In this document: piece by piece, positions 23,339 through 34,254 of the stretch
Numbering within the stretch: the first letter of the stretch is position 1
Layout of the letters: each line of letters begins with the position of its first letter
Assembly: GCA_039090855.1 (NCBI GenBank)
Contig: CM077005.1
Location: forward strand, 16,903,921-16,967,920
Origin: Macrothele yani
Taxonomy: Eukaryota > Arthropoda > Arachnida > Araneae > Macrothelidae
Direction: 5' to 3'
DNA length: 64,000 nucleotides
Position numbers and translations under genes: made by a program
The notes under the pieces: model-generated
The model's input: only the letters and a program-made list of their open reading frames with translations
Told to the model about the DNA's origin: nothing
The model's database searches: none

Positions 23339-23563
23339 GTCGCCCCGGTGGCGCAGTGGTCTAAGGCGCTGGCCTCTGATCATTCGTCCGTAAGGGGTCC
23401 GGGTTCGAATCTCGGCCAGGCATGGATGTTGTGTTTGTCTTACGGCATTGGCTCTCTCCCTTCCCTGGAACCAGTGACCCTAAATTAGGGACGGGCGACT
23501 GCTTATAGCCCATTGAGTTGCTCACGGTGGTCGTTAAACTTTCAATCAAAAAAAAAAAAAAAA
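23339..23563 (+). mobile_element. SINE family A (copy 8)
   Basis: Plus-strand full copy with A tail. The 12-bp duplication GAATTCAGTTGT lies at 23327-23338 and 23564-23575. Boxes A and B are intact. Confidence 0.94.
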
Positions 23564-23575
23564 GAATTCAGTTGT

Positions 23576-24483
23576 TGCAATATAAATTCGTAAGAATGGA
23601 ATAAAGTCTTCAATAGTCTCACCCAGAGAACGTACATTGTCTGTTGCTTTTCAGCAACGAAAGTAATTTTGTTCTTACATTAAGGCTGTCTTTGAATGAG
23701 TGTTAGGCTTCATCTTCTGCAATAGATGGCGCAAAATATCACTCCTTGGGCGTGGCTTTTACGGCTTGAGGGATTGTCCCAAAAGTTGGCGTCAGCGAAT
23801 GACTGAAGACCTTATCATATTCAGAATGGAAGCGGTCTCTCCTTGGCTCCACAATGAAAAGACAAAATACGCGCTGTTACGTTTTAACCAATGACATTGT
23901 TGCTTAGTATGTAGGCGTAGTTTCTATCTCAAATTCAAGTGTTTTCTGGTAATGTACACATTTTCTCTTCAAAATATGAACGTACAGTAGAATTTAAGAT
24001 GATCTATAGAAGACCAGATTCTAATCTCACTTCAGTGCCCATTCTTTGATTTCTATTTGGCCTAGATAATTAAAGAAATCAGACAGAAATGAGAGATTTC
24101 GTTTCTTCCACACAAAAACACTGCCAGGCTAACTTTTGGCGCCATCTAGCGCCAAATCGGAATACTTTCGAGTCAAATAGATTGAATTAAAAAAAACAAT
24201 TCTAACAAATTTTTCGGAAAAATAACTGCGACACGTATTACATATGGGTCGTTTTTATTTGCGCTCAAAATTTCAAACTCTACAAAGTAATAGTTTTCGA
24301 GAAAATGTGTACAAAAGAATTTGCATCACAGATATAGGACAGAATTTCTGTTACACTCATTCAAAGACAGCCTTAAATTGTACTGGGAATCTGAGGCCCT
24401 GGATAATCGGTAAAATGTTGCTAATTATTGCCTCAATACAAAGAACTGCAGTGATTCGTAGAATTGTGCTGAAAGGATGTTTA
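23576..24483. other. Non-coding stretch between SINE copies
   Basis: No gene supported. GGCTGTCTTTGAATGAGTGT (23684-23703) has its near reverse complement at 24354-24374 (ACTCATTCAAAGACAGCCTTA), so 23660-24380 may be a small element with inverted ends; no transposase is inside. Confidence 0.4.
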
Positions 24484-24493
24484 AACAGTAAAT

Positions 24494-24701
24494 GGGCCAC
24501 CCCGGTGGCGCAGTGGTCTAAGCGATGACATCTGATCATTCGTCCGGGTTCGAATCCCGGTGAGGCATGGATGTCGTGTTCATCTTACGGCACTGGCTCT
24601 CTCCCTTCCCTGGAACAAGTAACCTCAAATTAGCAACGAGCTACTGCTTACAGGCCATTGAGTTGCTCACGGTGGTCGTTAAACCTCCAATAAAAAACAA
24701 C
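24494..24701 (+). mobile_element. SINE family A (copy 9)
   Basis: Plus-strand copy with a short deletion between box A and box B. Target duplication AACAGTAAAT at 24484-24493 and 24702-24711. Confidence 0.92.
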
Positions 24702-24799
24702 AACAGTAAATAGTAATGCTGATACGTTTTTTTTTTGTTTTTTTTTTAAGGAGGGGACCTTGACAATTTTTGCCAAAAGTGGGCCACACGAAGTAGCTT

Positions 24800-24940
24800 C
24801 CAGGGCCGTTTATGGATCGCCAGCCCGCTACTGCTCCCAAACTTTTCCTTCATCTGGTAGGGTCCATGACACGACGTGTTGCTGCTGGTGTGAAGGCGAA
24901 AGGTGGGCACACACCTTATAAAGTGGATGTGTATAACAAA
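24800..24940 (+). pseudogene. Tc1-like transposase C-terminal scrap
   Basis: Reads KLFLHLVGSMTRRVAAGVKA then KGGHTPYKVD, the closing block of a Tc1 transposase (compare ESMPRRVAAVI...GG-TNY elsewhere). Nothing upstream matches the catalytic core. The relic is cut soon after by SINE copy 10. Confidence 0.75.
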
Positions 24941-24956
24941 CTGTCCTTTCAGTTTC

Positions 24957-25181
24957 TTTTCTTCTTTTTTTTTTTATTGGAGGTTTAACGACCACCGTGA
25001 GCAACTCAATGGGCTATAAGCAGTCGCCCGTCCCTAATTTAGGGTCACTGGTTCCAGGGAAGGGAGAGAGCCAGTGCCGTAAGACAAATACAACATCCAT
25101 GCCTCACCGGGATTCGAACCCGGACCCCTTACGGACGAATGATCATAGGCCAGCGCCTTAGACCACTGCGCCACCGGGGCG
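24957..25181 (-). mobile_element. SINE family A (copy 10)
   Basis: Minus-strand full copy, tail as T run. The exact 14-bp duplication GTCCTTTCAGTTTC flanks it at 24943-24956 and 25182-25195. Confidence 0.95.
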
Positions 25182-25254
25182 GTCCTTTCAGTTTCAGTGT
25201 GTACATTCTGCAAGTCAAACAGAGAATCTGCTGTGCTAGCTGCTCAGCAAAGCG

Positions 25255-25304
25255 GGAAAAAAGGAGAGAGAGAGAGACAGAGAATGAGGGAGAGAGTTAG
25301 AAAT

Positions 25305-25346
<42 letters not shown>

Positions 25347-26108
25347 AGAAAGAGATACAGGGAGAGATAAAGAGAGACAGCGAGAGAGATAAAGAGAGAA
25401 AAAGAAAGAGAGACAGCGAGAGATAGAGAAAGAGGGAGAGAAAGAAAGAGAGAAAGGAAGGAAGGGAGATAGAGAGAGAAAGAGAGGGAGCTGAGAGAAA
25501 CGAGAGAGAATGAGGGATAGAAAGAAAGAAAGAGAGAAAGGAAGGAAGGGAGACAGAGAGAGAAAAAGAGGGAGCTGAGAGAGAGAACGAGAGAGAATGA
25601 GGGATAGAGGGAGAGAAAGAAAGAAAGAGAGAAAGGAAGGAAGAGAGATAGAGAGAGAAAGAGAGAGAAAGCTAGGGAGCTGAGAGAGAGAACGAGAGAG
25701 AATGAGGGATAGAGGGAGAGAAAGAGAGCTAGAAAAAGAGAAAGACAGAGATAGAGAAAAAGAAAGAGACAGCGAGAGAAAGAGAGAGAAAGCTAGGGAG
25801 CTGAGAGAGAGAACGAGAGAGAATGAGGGATAGAGGGAGAGAAAGAGAGCTAGAAAAAGAGAAAGACAGAGATAGAGAAAAAGAAAGAGACAGCGAGAGA
25901 AAGAGAGAGAAAGCTAGGGAGCTGAGAGAGAGAACGAGAGAGAATGAGGGATAGAGGGAGAGAAAGAGAGCTAGAAAAAGAGAAAGACAGAGATAGAGAA
26001 AAAGAAAGAGACAGCGAGAGAAAGAGAGAGCTAGAAAGTGAGACAGGGAGAGAGAGAGAGAGCTAGAAAGACAGACATGGAGAGAGAGAGAAAGCTGGAA
26101 AGACAGAC

Positions 26109-26180
<72 letters not shown>
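25255..26180. repeat. Purine-rich (GA)n tract with ~121-bp minisatellite
   Basis: About 0.9 kb of nearly pure A/G with rare T and C. Inside it a ~121-bp unit (AACGAGAGAGAATGAGGGAT...) repeats at about 25690, 25812 and 25933; an AAAGGAAGGAAGGGAGA-containing sub-block repeats in the preceding part. It ends in a pure GA run (about 26112-26177). Polypurine tracts of this length can form triplex DNA. Confidence 0.95.
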
Positions 26181-26181
<1 letters not shown>

Positions 26182-26249
26182 GAAGGAAGCATAAGTGAAC
26201 TTTTGGTGTTGCGATTATTTACGTCACCTTGGTTATTTAAATATACCTA

Positions 26250-27473
26250 ATTCCACTGCTGGCCACCCAAAATGCAACACCAAGAAGGACACGAGATAGC
26301 AAATCCAGATTTACTGGACACATAACAACAGATACAAAGATGAAACGATTGAGCTTATACAGGCCAGTGCGACTTGCGGAGCACGCAGACATCAATAGTT
26401 CGTGTGGCCCCCATGACTGGCAATAACGGCCGCTACACGCCGCGGCATCGAACGAAAGAGGCTTTGGATGTGGGTTTGGGGTATGTCGGTCCAGGCTGCT
26501 TCCGCACGTTGCCACAGTTCATTAGGCGTATCTGCGGGTGGTACTTGCCGGGTCACTCTGTTGCCGATCAGTGACCAGACGTGCTCGATGGGCGACATAT
26601 CGGGAGAACCCGGGGGGGGGCATGGCAGCAGTGACACCTGGTGGGCCGTGAAGAACTGTTGCACGATGCGTGCCACGTGCGGGCGCGCATTGTCCTGTTG
26701 AAACGTGGCCGCTAGCAGATCCTGCAGGTAAGGGAGGAAGGACTACAGGCTCCGTCGGAGAAGACAATGTCGTGCCATTCCGTAGTCCAGGTGCGGCGTT
26801 CAACGGCCCACTACCGTTGCACTCGCCGGTGGTGTAACGTCAATGGCAATCGGAGCAATGGGCGCCGTGTGACAAGTCCCCGCTCCTGCAGACGACGTCG
26901 AACGGTACGTGCTGACACAGGTTGTTGCGCAACACACCCTAATTCCTGCGCTAACGTTCGTGATGTGGCGGTGCGAGCCGTCAGTGCCCGCCGCACAACA
27001 TGCCGGTCCTCTGGTTCGGTGGTGTGCCGCGGCTGCGGCAATCGCTCACGTCGGTCCGTCGTCCCTCCTGCACCCACCGAATCCATACTCGCTCCACTGT
27101 GGCTGGATGTCGTCCCACACGGGCGCGGATGCCTCGGTACGATAAACCGCTGTCGCGATAAGCCACTATTCGTCCTCTGTCGAACTTCGAAACGTGCTGG
27201 AATAACTGCCGTATTCTGCGACGAGGCATCAGGAAGCTTCCCACGCATAGGTCCGGCAGCATAACACACTTCCACTACTTACACCCCGCCTTCTGTGCAC
27301 CCTTCTTATAGTGCTTCTCGGTGGCGTGCCGGGCGCACATGATTTGCATATGCCCTGTAATGCTAATCGTTTGCATATCCTCTCGCGGGCGACGCATGCT
27401 ACGAACTTCAGGCCAATCGGATGCTTCCTACTTGGTGTTGCGTTTTGGGTGGCCAGCAGCTTATATTAAATGC
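26250..27473 (-). mobile_element. Tc1-like transposon, internally deleted
   Basis: The ends share CTGCTGGCCACCCAAAA(T/C)GC in inverted orientation (26257 onward and 27428-27468) with TA at 26248-26249 and 27474-27475; outermost bases are uncertain. The transposase is on the minus strand and lacks a middle section, so the element depends on other copies. Confidence 0.85.
26392..27229 (-). pseudogene. Tc1-like transposase, core deleted
   Basis: The start at 27229 gives MPRRRIRQLFQHVSKFDRGR, then RGIRARVGRHPATVERVWIR, the N-terminal HTH pair. After a frameshift the RTLAQELGC and RTVRRRLQERGL blocks follow. The frame reaches the HDIVFSD block of the first catalytic Asp and then jumps to the second, in FQQDNARPHVARIVQQFF, so about 80 residues are missing. 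The third position is intact in DMSPIEHVW; the end is ASHGGHTNY. The sequence is noticeably GC-rich compared with its surroundings. Confidence 0.87.
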
Positions 27474-27612
27474 ACTTCTTTCTGTAGATGTTTAATATCG
27501 AAGTTAATATATTGGAAAAAAAAAGCCACCAAAGAACAAGCTTTCTGTAGCTCAAACAACTTAATTCCGAGTTTTCGAACCGATTTCGTGAAATATATGT
27601 AATTTCGAGTTT

Positions 27613-27830
27613 TTGAAATTAAGAACTGAGCACCGTTGCGCAACTGAAATAGCCTGGATACAAAGGGACAGAAAAAGACCCAGAAGATGGCGTAAGAGAT
27701 GGGTGGATGAAATTCGAAAGCATGCTCGAGTGACTTGGGGGAGGCTGACTCAAGACATACAGTTGTGGAAGAAGCTTGAGAAGACCTACATCCAGCAGCG
27801 GATTGATAACAGTTGATAATGATAACACAC
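27613..27830 (+). pseudogene. RTE-type LINE, 3' end of ORF2
   Basis: Translates as IQRDRKRPRRWRKRWVDEIR then KHARVTWGRLTQDIQLWKKL, ending YIQQRIDNS and a stop followed by GATAATGATAA. This basic, Trp-containing block after the reverse transcriptase closes ORF2 in RTE-like LINEs, and a short TGA/TAA-type repeat commonly ends the element. The same block is on the minus strand near 32640-32840. Only the extreme 3' end is present. Confidence 0.75.
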
Positions 27831-27950
27831 GCACGTGCGCGCGCCCACACGCACAATGATTGTCGGTGTAAATCAACAGTGATGTGCACAAAGTTAAAGA
27901 AAGCTCTTTTGAAAAAATAAGATAAATTAGTATTAATATATTCATTAATA

Positions 27951-29221
27951 TTAGGTCATCCCAGAAGTAATGTCGTTTTGCGGAAGACCAACAGTAGTGA
28001 GTCCCCTGGTGACGTCGACCACGGTGAGTATAAGAGGGATCACGCGAGCAGACCTTCAAGTCATTTGAGACCGCAAACGGGAGTTCTAGGTGCAGTCGTT
28101 GTGTACTTAAACCGTATAGGAAATGGCAGTGTCAGAAGACTACATTAGACACATTATGCTGTTTGAGTTCCACCATCGACACTGAGCGACGGTAGCAACG
28201 CGAAACATCAATGCCGTATATGGGTCGGGTACCCTGGAGGCCAGGAAATGTCAACGCTGGTTCCAGAACTTTCGAAGGGGGGACACAAGTCTCAAGGATA
28301 TGCAGCGACCCGGACGGCTTGTTGAGCTGGATAACGACGTGCTGAAAGCTGATGTTGAAGGAAATCCGCAGTCAACAGTTGAGGAATTGGCCACACTTGT
28401 TCATTCCACCCATTCCACTGTTCACCGCATTTACAGGACCTCGGTTATGTGTCGAAACTGGATAAGTGGGTATCCCACGATCTCACTCCACAACAGCGTG
28501 TGGACATTTACACTTCTTTGCTCTCCCGTGAAAAAAAGAGAGCCGTTTTTGCACAGAATTGTCACGGGCGATGAAAAATGGATTGTTTATCACAACATTA
28601 AGCGTAAACGGCAGTGGTTTCCCAAAGGGAATATGTCTGCAGCAATGGCGAAACCAGGACGTTTCCCACAAAAGGTTTTGATGACTGTGTGGTGGGATAT
28701 GAAAGGCATAATCCATTACGAGCTGCTGCCACCCAACAAAACCACTACAGGGGAAGTCTACTGTCAGCAGCTGCAGCGTCTACGCACTGCTTTGCAGGAT
28801 AAACGTCCAGCACTCGTCAATCGTAAAGGCCTGCTGCTGCAGCAGGACAACGCAAAACCACACACAGCGGAAATGACCATAGCCATCACGTTGCAGGACT
28901 TCGGATGGGGGAAACTTCCGCATCCGGCATATTACCCTGACATCGCCCCATCCGACTACCACCTCTTTAGCAGCCTACAAAACCAATGTGCTGGGACAAC
29001 ACTTCGAAATGTGGAGGTGGTACGGCGAACCCTTTCTGCCTTTTTTGCATCGAAACCCATGGAATTCTACAAGTCTGGGATTCAAAACCTTGTCGATCGA
29101 TTGCAGAAGGTTGTAACTACTGAGGGCACTTATTATATGGATTAAAACATCTGTTCCAGGTACGTTTTTCTTTCTTTTCTTCACACGCTGAAAAAACGAC
29201 AGTATTTTTGGGATGACCTGA
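27951..29221 (+). mobile_element. Mariner transposon, nearly complete
   Basis: The ends TTAGGTCATCCCAGAAGTAA (27951 on) and the complement of 29202-29221 form TIRs flanked by TA at 27949-27950 and 29222-29223. At 1271 bp it is the canonical mariner size, with a single transposase on the plus strand. Confidence 0.94.
28123..29145 (+). pseudogene. Mariner transposase with one stop and compensating frameshifts
   Basis: The start at 28123 gives MAVSEDYIRHIMLFEFHHRH, and codon 21 is TGA (28183-28185). The same frame continues to the stop at 29143-29145, 341 codons including the stop, the usual family length. The family block LGYVSKLDKWVSHDLTPQQR is encoded in another frame around 28440-28535, so two indels cancel each other. 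Catalytic Asps are in VTGDEKWIVYHN, LLQQDNAKPHTA and PDIAPSDYHLF, with 34-35 residues between the last two. This is the best-preserved mariner reading frame in the window. Confidence 0.92.
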
Positions 29222-29562
29222 TATTTATTATAAGACCGTAACATGTACAAAAAAAATAAAAAAAAATACCGATCATTACGAAAAGTTGAACTAACATGAA
29301 CAGAAAAATAATTGATCATAACAAAAATATTAAAATTATTAAAACATGCACAGAAAGATATTTTTGTTTATTTAGCAGTAGTCGGAATAAGGTGCTTTAA
29401 AAAAACATCATTTGTTTTCTTCATCTTACGAATGAAGGAAAATAGCGTTTGGGCTGGGGAAGGGGAGTCTGAACTCATCCCGCGGGGATTTATACACGCA
29501 CTGCTAACACACCTTCAATAAAAATCTAAATATGTGTAACACAAATACTCACACAAGGGCAG

Positions 29563-29698
29563 GGGCGGCTGCAGGCATGGGCAGACCGGGCAACCGCCCA
29601 GAGGGGCCTCGCACCGCCGTCAATTAATTAGTAGTTTTTGCCTAGTGTCATCTGAAGAGCCATCGTGGGGCCCCGCAAGGGCTAGGGCCACCACTGCA
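29563..29698. mobile_element. Possible short G/C-rich MITE
   Basis: CAGGGGCGGCTGCAGGC at the left and GGGCCACCACTGC at the right look like loosely inverted ends around ~135 bp with no coding content. Similar GGGGCC phrases occur near 20230, 33920 and 35700. Weak evidence. Confidence 0.35.
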
Positions 29699-29712
29699 CA
29701 AGGGTGTATGTA

Positions 29713-30690
29713 CACTCACGGACAATAAAATTTGCGCACCAAGAAGGAAGCATCGGATTGAACTGAAATTGTATGGACGTAATGACAGAGATGAATGATA
29801 CATAATTGCAAAAATAGAGCTACAGGACAATTACAGAGGGATCTATGGCACGCAGTCCGGTCATCTTCAATAGCCCGTCGCACCGCCTCTTGCGGCGATA
29901 CATGCTGCAATAGGGTCCGGCATGGAGGCGAACAGACGCCTGATGTCTGGAGGTAGGCTGGCCCACACGTGTTGGACAGTGTGCTCCAAATCCCGGATAG
30001 TGCGGCACGGCGGCAGCTGGCGTTTCAATTAGTCCCACACATGTTCGATAGGGGGAATGTCCGGAGAGCGGGCAGGCCATTGAAGTGTCTGGACATGACG
30101 TAGGCAGTCCTAGGCAACCAGAGACGTGTGCGGGCTGGCATTATCTTGCTGGTATAGCGCCCTTGGGATCCCGGCCAGGAATGGGAGCACATGGGGCGGT
30201 AAGATCTCATCCACATGCCCCGTCAATGATCCACGTACCACTACTAGAGCTGATCGGCTATCGTAGGCAATGGCTCCCCAGACCATAATTCATGCAGTGG
30301 GGGATGTGTGGCGCTCGATAGAGAGGTTGAGATTGTGCCGTTGACCCGGGGAGCTCCACACCCGGACACGATGATCATCTCTCCCCAAAATGAAGCGAGA
30401 CTCATCGCTAAACACCACACGCCACCAGTCTGTGGCGTTCCACGTTGCTCTGGCCTGGCAGCAGTGCACACGGAGCCGGCCATGTTCCTGTGTAAATGCC
30501 AGCACATGTAAGGGGCGCTGGAATCGCAGATTTGCTTCTGCGAGGCGCCGGGAAATGGTTCGTACCTGGCGCACGATCCGTCAATCCTCTCTACCGGTGG
30601 TGCTCCTGGTCCGTCCGGAACCACTCCGCCGTGTGACAGTGCCATCACATGTCCACTGCTCCGAACACAGTCGGACGATATGATCTTTGG
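29713..30690 (-). mobile_element. Tc1-like transposon, 5' truncated
   Basis: One end is clear: TA then CACTCACGGACAATAAAATT at 29711-29732. The matching inverted end is absent in the next 2 kb, and the coding homology stops at about 30690, so the N-terminal side of the element is lost. Confidence 0.8.
29867..30690 (-). pseudogene. Tc1-like transposase lacking its DNA-binding start
   Basis: Homology begins around DGTVTRRSGSGRTRSTTGRE (end of the first DNA-binding region), runs through VRQVRTISRRLAEANLRFQR, then the first catalytic Asp in RVVFSDESRFILGRDD. After a stop near 30290 it continues IMVWGAIAYDSR, the second Asp in LYQQDNARPHTS, and the Glu in SPDIPPIEHVWD, where the next codon is a stop. 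It ends AARGGATGY. The catalytic residues are all present, but the protein is truncated and broken. Confidence 0.88.
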
Positions 30691-30939
30691 ATAGCTTTTG
30701 TCGAATTGCACATCTTTGCGTTTGGGTGTTTTTTGAAGAAAATATTTCAAAAGTTATGTGTAAAATATTTCAAAAGTTATGTGTATAACGGATGGACTTA
30801 TCCCCCCCAATCCATCATTCCTAACGACGGCACACTATGAATATAAAAGAAAATCTCATTTCTAGGATTTGGACCCCTGACCTCCTTATTTTTCTCACCC
30901 ATTCTCAGATTAAGGGAAAATCCAAGAGAAGAGTGATTT

Positions 30940-32310
30940 TCTGATTGAGGCCAAAAATACGTGCGCGTTTTTTACATATATTTTCGTTTTTTTCTTCATA
31001 TATTCGCTTCTAAATATCCGATTGAAAATGTTTTTTTCTTCCTTTCGATGCCATTTATAACGAAGACTATTTTAGGTATAGTTTCCTTTTCAAGTAATTC
31101 ATAGATTTTCCGCTATAGGTAGGTAAATTGCGTTTTCCCCGATATCTTTGCTTCTAAAAGTCCGATTTGAAAAATTCTTCCTGCATCCGAAACAGCTTCT
31201 CATGTGAAATGTTTTGCATATAATCGCTAATTTTTGGTAACAAGTGGTTTGGCCACCAGGGGGAGCAAATGCTTATTTTTGCTCCTGATGTATTTGCAGC
31301 AAAACCTCAGCTTCTGAAAACTCGATTGAATAAATTCAATCGCGGACCGATACCGCTCACCTCGCAAAATGTTTTGAGAATACTTTCTTCTTGAAATAAT
31401 GCATAGTTTTCTAGCCAGGCGGCTTAGATGTATATCTTATCTTTGTCGATATCTCTTCTTCTACGAGTCCTATTTGAAAAATTCTTTGTTGGAGAGCGTT
31501 TTCCGGGGCGAAATATTTCTCGTATAGTTTCAAAGTTGTCAAGTAACGCATAGATTATCCGCTAGGAGGCGTAAAGGTAAATTGCGTTTTTTCCGATATC
31601 TCTGCTCCTAGATCTCCGCTTTCAAAAACTTCTTCCTGCATCGTATACAGCTCCTGATGGGAAATGTTTTGATTTTTCTAATTTTTGATAAAAAAAGGAT
31701 TTGGCCGTCAGGGGGTTTAAGTGTTTATTTCTGTTTCTGATGTATTTGCAACAAAACCTAAGCTTCTGAAAACTGATTGAAAATATTCTTTTGTGGACCT
31801 ATACCGCTCAATTGAGAAAATCTTTTCAGAATATATTCTTCTTAAAATAATACATAGTTTTTCCACCAGGGGGAAAATAAATATATATTTATTTTTGTCA
31901 ATATCTCTGCTTGTAAAAGTCTGATTTGAAAAATTCTTTCTTTGTTGGATAGCGTTTTTTCTGGGAAATGTTTCTCATGTAATTTCAAATTTTTCTTAAC
32001 GCCAAAGTTTCCACTAGAGGCCGTAAGTTCACGTTTCCCTTCACAGCAATATCTTCCGGCTTAAAAACCCGACATAAAAAATCCTTTTTCGGTTAGACAT
32101 TACTAACTATGAAAACCCTTTTGTATGTATTTTTTCTTCCACACAATTTCGCCGCTTGGGGCGCTAAGGTCTAATATGTTTTTCTTAATATCTGTAATTC
32201 TAAATGTGCGATTTAAAAAAATCTCTCAACGCCGGATGCCATTTACCTTGTGGACCACTTTAGTTTAATATTTGAACTTCACAGTTCTGCCGCTAGGTGG
32301 TGTTTGTGCA
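30940..32310 (+). repeat. Third copy of the ~150-bp satellite (part 1)
   Basis: Same unit order and orientation as the right palindrome arm: ATTCGCTTCTAAATATCCGA matches the region near 18205, and GGCCACCAGGGGGAGCAAAT (31251) matches the 18451/18901 box. It is more diverged than the palindrome arms are from each other. It is interrupted at 32310 by an inserted element and resumes near 33192. Confidence 0.88.
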
Positions 32311-33191
32311 TTGGCGCACCCACGGAGGGGCTTTGGGGCTTAAGCCCCTCAAAGGAGATTAAGAACGACGTAGCCACAAATTAAACATTCAAAAATATTA
32401 TTTTACATGTTCAAAAAATTACATAGTGTCTTCTATTAAATGGTGTCTTCTTCCCAAAGCCCCAAAGAGATTAAGAGCGACGTACGTCACAAATTAAACA
32501 TTCAAAAATATTATTTCACATGTTCAAAATATTAAGTGTCTTCTATTACACGGTGTCTTCTTCGCAAATCCTCAAAGAAATTAAGAGCGACGTACGTCAC
32601 AACCGTATATAAACTATAGGCATATACTGTATACAGTATATCATCATCACCATTGTCAACCATTATCAATCCACTGCTGGACGAAGGTCTCTCCAAGTTT
32701 CTTCCACAACGGTCTGCCTTGTGCCAGTCTTCTCCATGTTACTCCAGCATACTTTCGAATTTCATCCGCCCATTTCCCATGTGGTCTTCTTCTGGGTCTT
32801 TTCCTGTCCCTCGGAATCCAGTCTAAAATTTCAGCTGTCTATCGATGGTCTGTCCTTCTGGCAATATGTCCAGCCCATTGCCATTTCAGGGATTTTACTC
32901 TGATCACGATGTCTTCCACTCTTGTCATTTTTCGGATCCACGAGTTCCTTTTCTTATCTCTCCTGGTTACACCAAGCATGCACCTCTCTATGCTTTTTTG
33001 AGTTGTCTGCAGTCTTATGTCTCTTTTAGTTAAGGTCCACGTCTCTGCACCATATGTAAGCACTGGAAGGATGCAAACCCTTCCAAAATACAGTATATAT
33101 ATATAGCCCCCTCCAACAAAAATTCTTGTTATGTAAACTGTAACTATATATACACAGCCCCCTCCAACAAAAATTACTGGGTGCGCCACTG
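32311..33191. mobile_element. TIR-like element with ~115-bp internal tandem repeats (copy 1)
   Basis: The ends are TTGGCGCACCCA and TGGGTGCGCCACTG. The first 320 bp carry two to three tandem units containing ATTAAGAGCGACGTACGTCA and GTGTCTTCTATTA. The right end has two copies of AGCCCCCTCCAACAAAAATT. The same ends and units bound 44674-46368. Between its TA-rich middle points lies an RTE fragment. It sits within the satellite, interrupting it. Family unknown. Confidence 0.75.
32641..33085 (-). pseudogene. RTE-type LINE ORF2 fragment
   Basis: The minus strand reads VCILPVLTYGAETWTLTKRD, then IERCMLGVTRRDKKRNSWIR and VKSLKWQWAGHIARRTDHRW, and after a frameshift RDRKRPRRRPHGKWADEIRK to FVQQWIDNG. 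This is the C-terminal domain that follows the palm of an RTE-like reverse transcriptase. The 3' end is a short ATGATGATA repeat (complement of 32639-32652). The copy is strongly 5'-truncated, typical of LINE insertions. Confidence 0.88.
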
Positions 33192-33783
33192 TGTCTCCGC
33201 TTCTATAGACGTTATTGAGAATTTTTTTTTTTTTTTTACTGTATGCCATTCGCTACAGTAGAGATATGGAGCATTATCCTCCTTAAATAATGTACATATT
33301 TCCAGCTAGGGAACCTAGAGGTCAAAGCCTTTTTCTCACTATCTCTGTTTCCTGAAGACTACTTGAAAAATTCTTTTTCCTTAGATTTTCCATGAAGAAT
33401 ATTTTCTGCCTATTTTTAACTTTTCCATTGTACAAAATTGTTCCGCTAGTAGACGTAAACTTATATAATTTTCCTTGAATATTTCTTCTTTTAACTGTCC
33501 GATTAGAAAATCTCTTTATTTCCGTTACCTTCCTTCTGCTATGAGAAACTTTTTGTGCGCCATTTGTTAATTTTCGCAACATACTTTTTAGCCGCTGGTG
33601 GAAATCAGTAGCTGTTTCTATTTCTGGATGTTTTATCGATTGTAGAAATCCGGTTGATTTTTTTCCTATCCGGTTGCATTGACTTTGAATAACTTTGATA
33701 AATTTAATTCGCGTCAGAAAGGATTCAAAAGACGTGTTCACTACAACAAAAAATTCGGTGTCATCTTTCTTATTTTAGATTTT
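33192..33783 (+). repeat. Third satellite copy (part 2) with the shared terminus
   Basis: Continues the array after the insertion and ends TTGACTTTGAATAACTTTGA...AAAATTCGGTGTCATCTTTC, nearly identical to the outer end of the palindrome arms (19783-19868). A shared terminus argues for a mobile unit rather than local amplification. Confidence 0.85.
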
Positions 33784-34254
33784 TCAGTTTAGTTCAAATT
33801 CAGTTGCGTTCGTGAAAGTTTGGGTAAACTTCGCATTTCTACCAAACAGTTAGAGCCCATTTAAGAGAGAGAGAGAGAGAGAGAGGGGGGGTAGGGGGGG
33901 GTAGGAAGTAGGAAGCTGCAGCCCCGGGCTCCGCATTTTCAAGGGGCCCCAGAATTATGCAAGATGCTTGAAAAACTGAGAGTTCTACAGGGTTTTTTGT
34001 TTTTGTTTTTTGTAGATAACACAGTAAAAATTGGCTTGTGAAAAACATTTTCTATGGCATTTTTTCATATTTTTTTCTATTCGCTTATTTTAGGAGTCTT
34101 CACCATCGCGAATAAGCGACGTAGAGATATAGTCTCCCCCAGTCCATCCTCAAATCTTTTGAAAGCATTACAGAAGTTTTTTGTACACATCTGTAATTGG
34201 GGGAAATTTTCATACGTTAAGAGAATTCGTTTGCATCATGATATTTGGATCATA

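Noticed and set aside
26811..27275. Long GC-rich frames on both strands taken as a host gene
   Set aside because: They overlap a Tc1-like transposase in other frames; the GC-rich composition of the element keeps several frames open.
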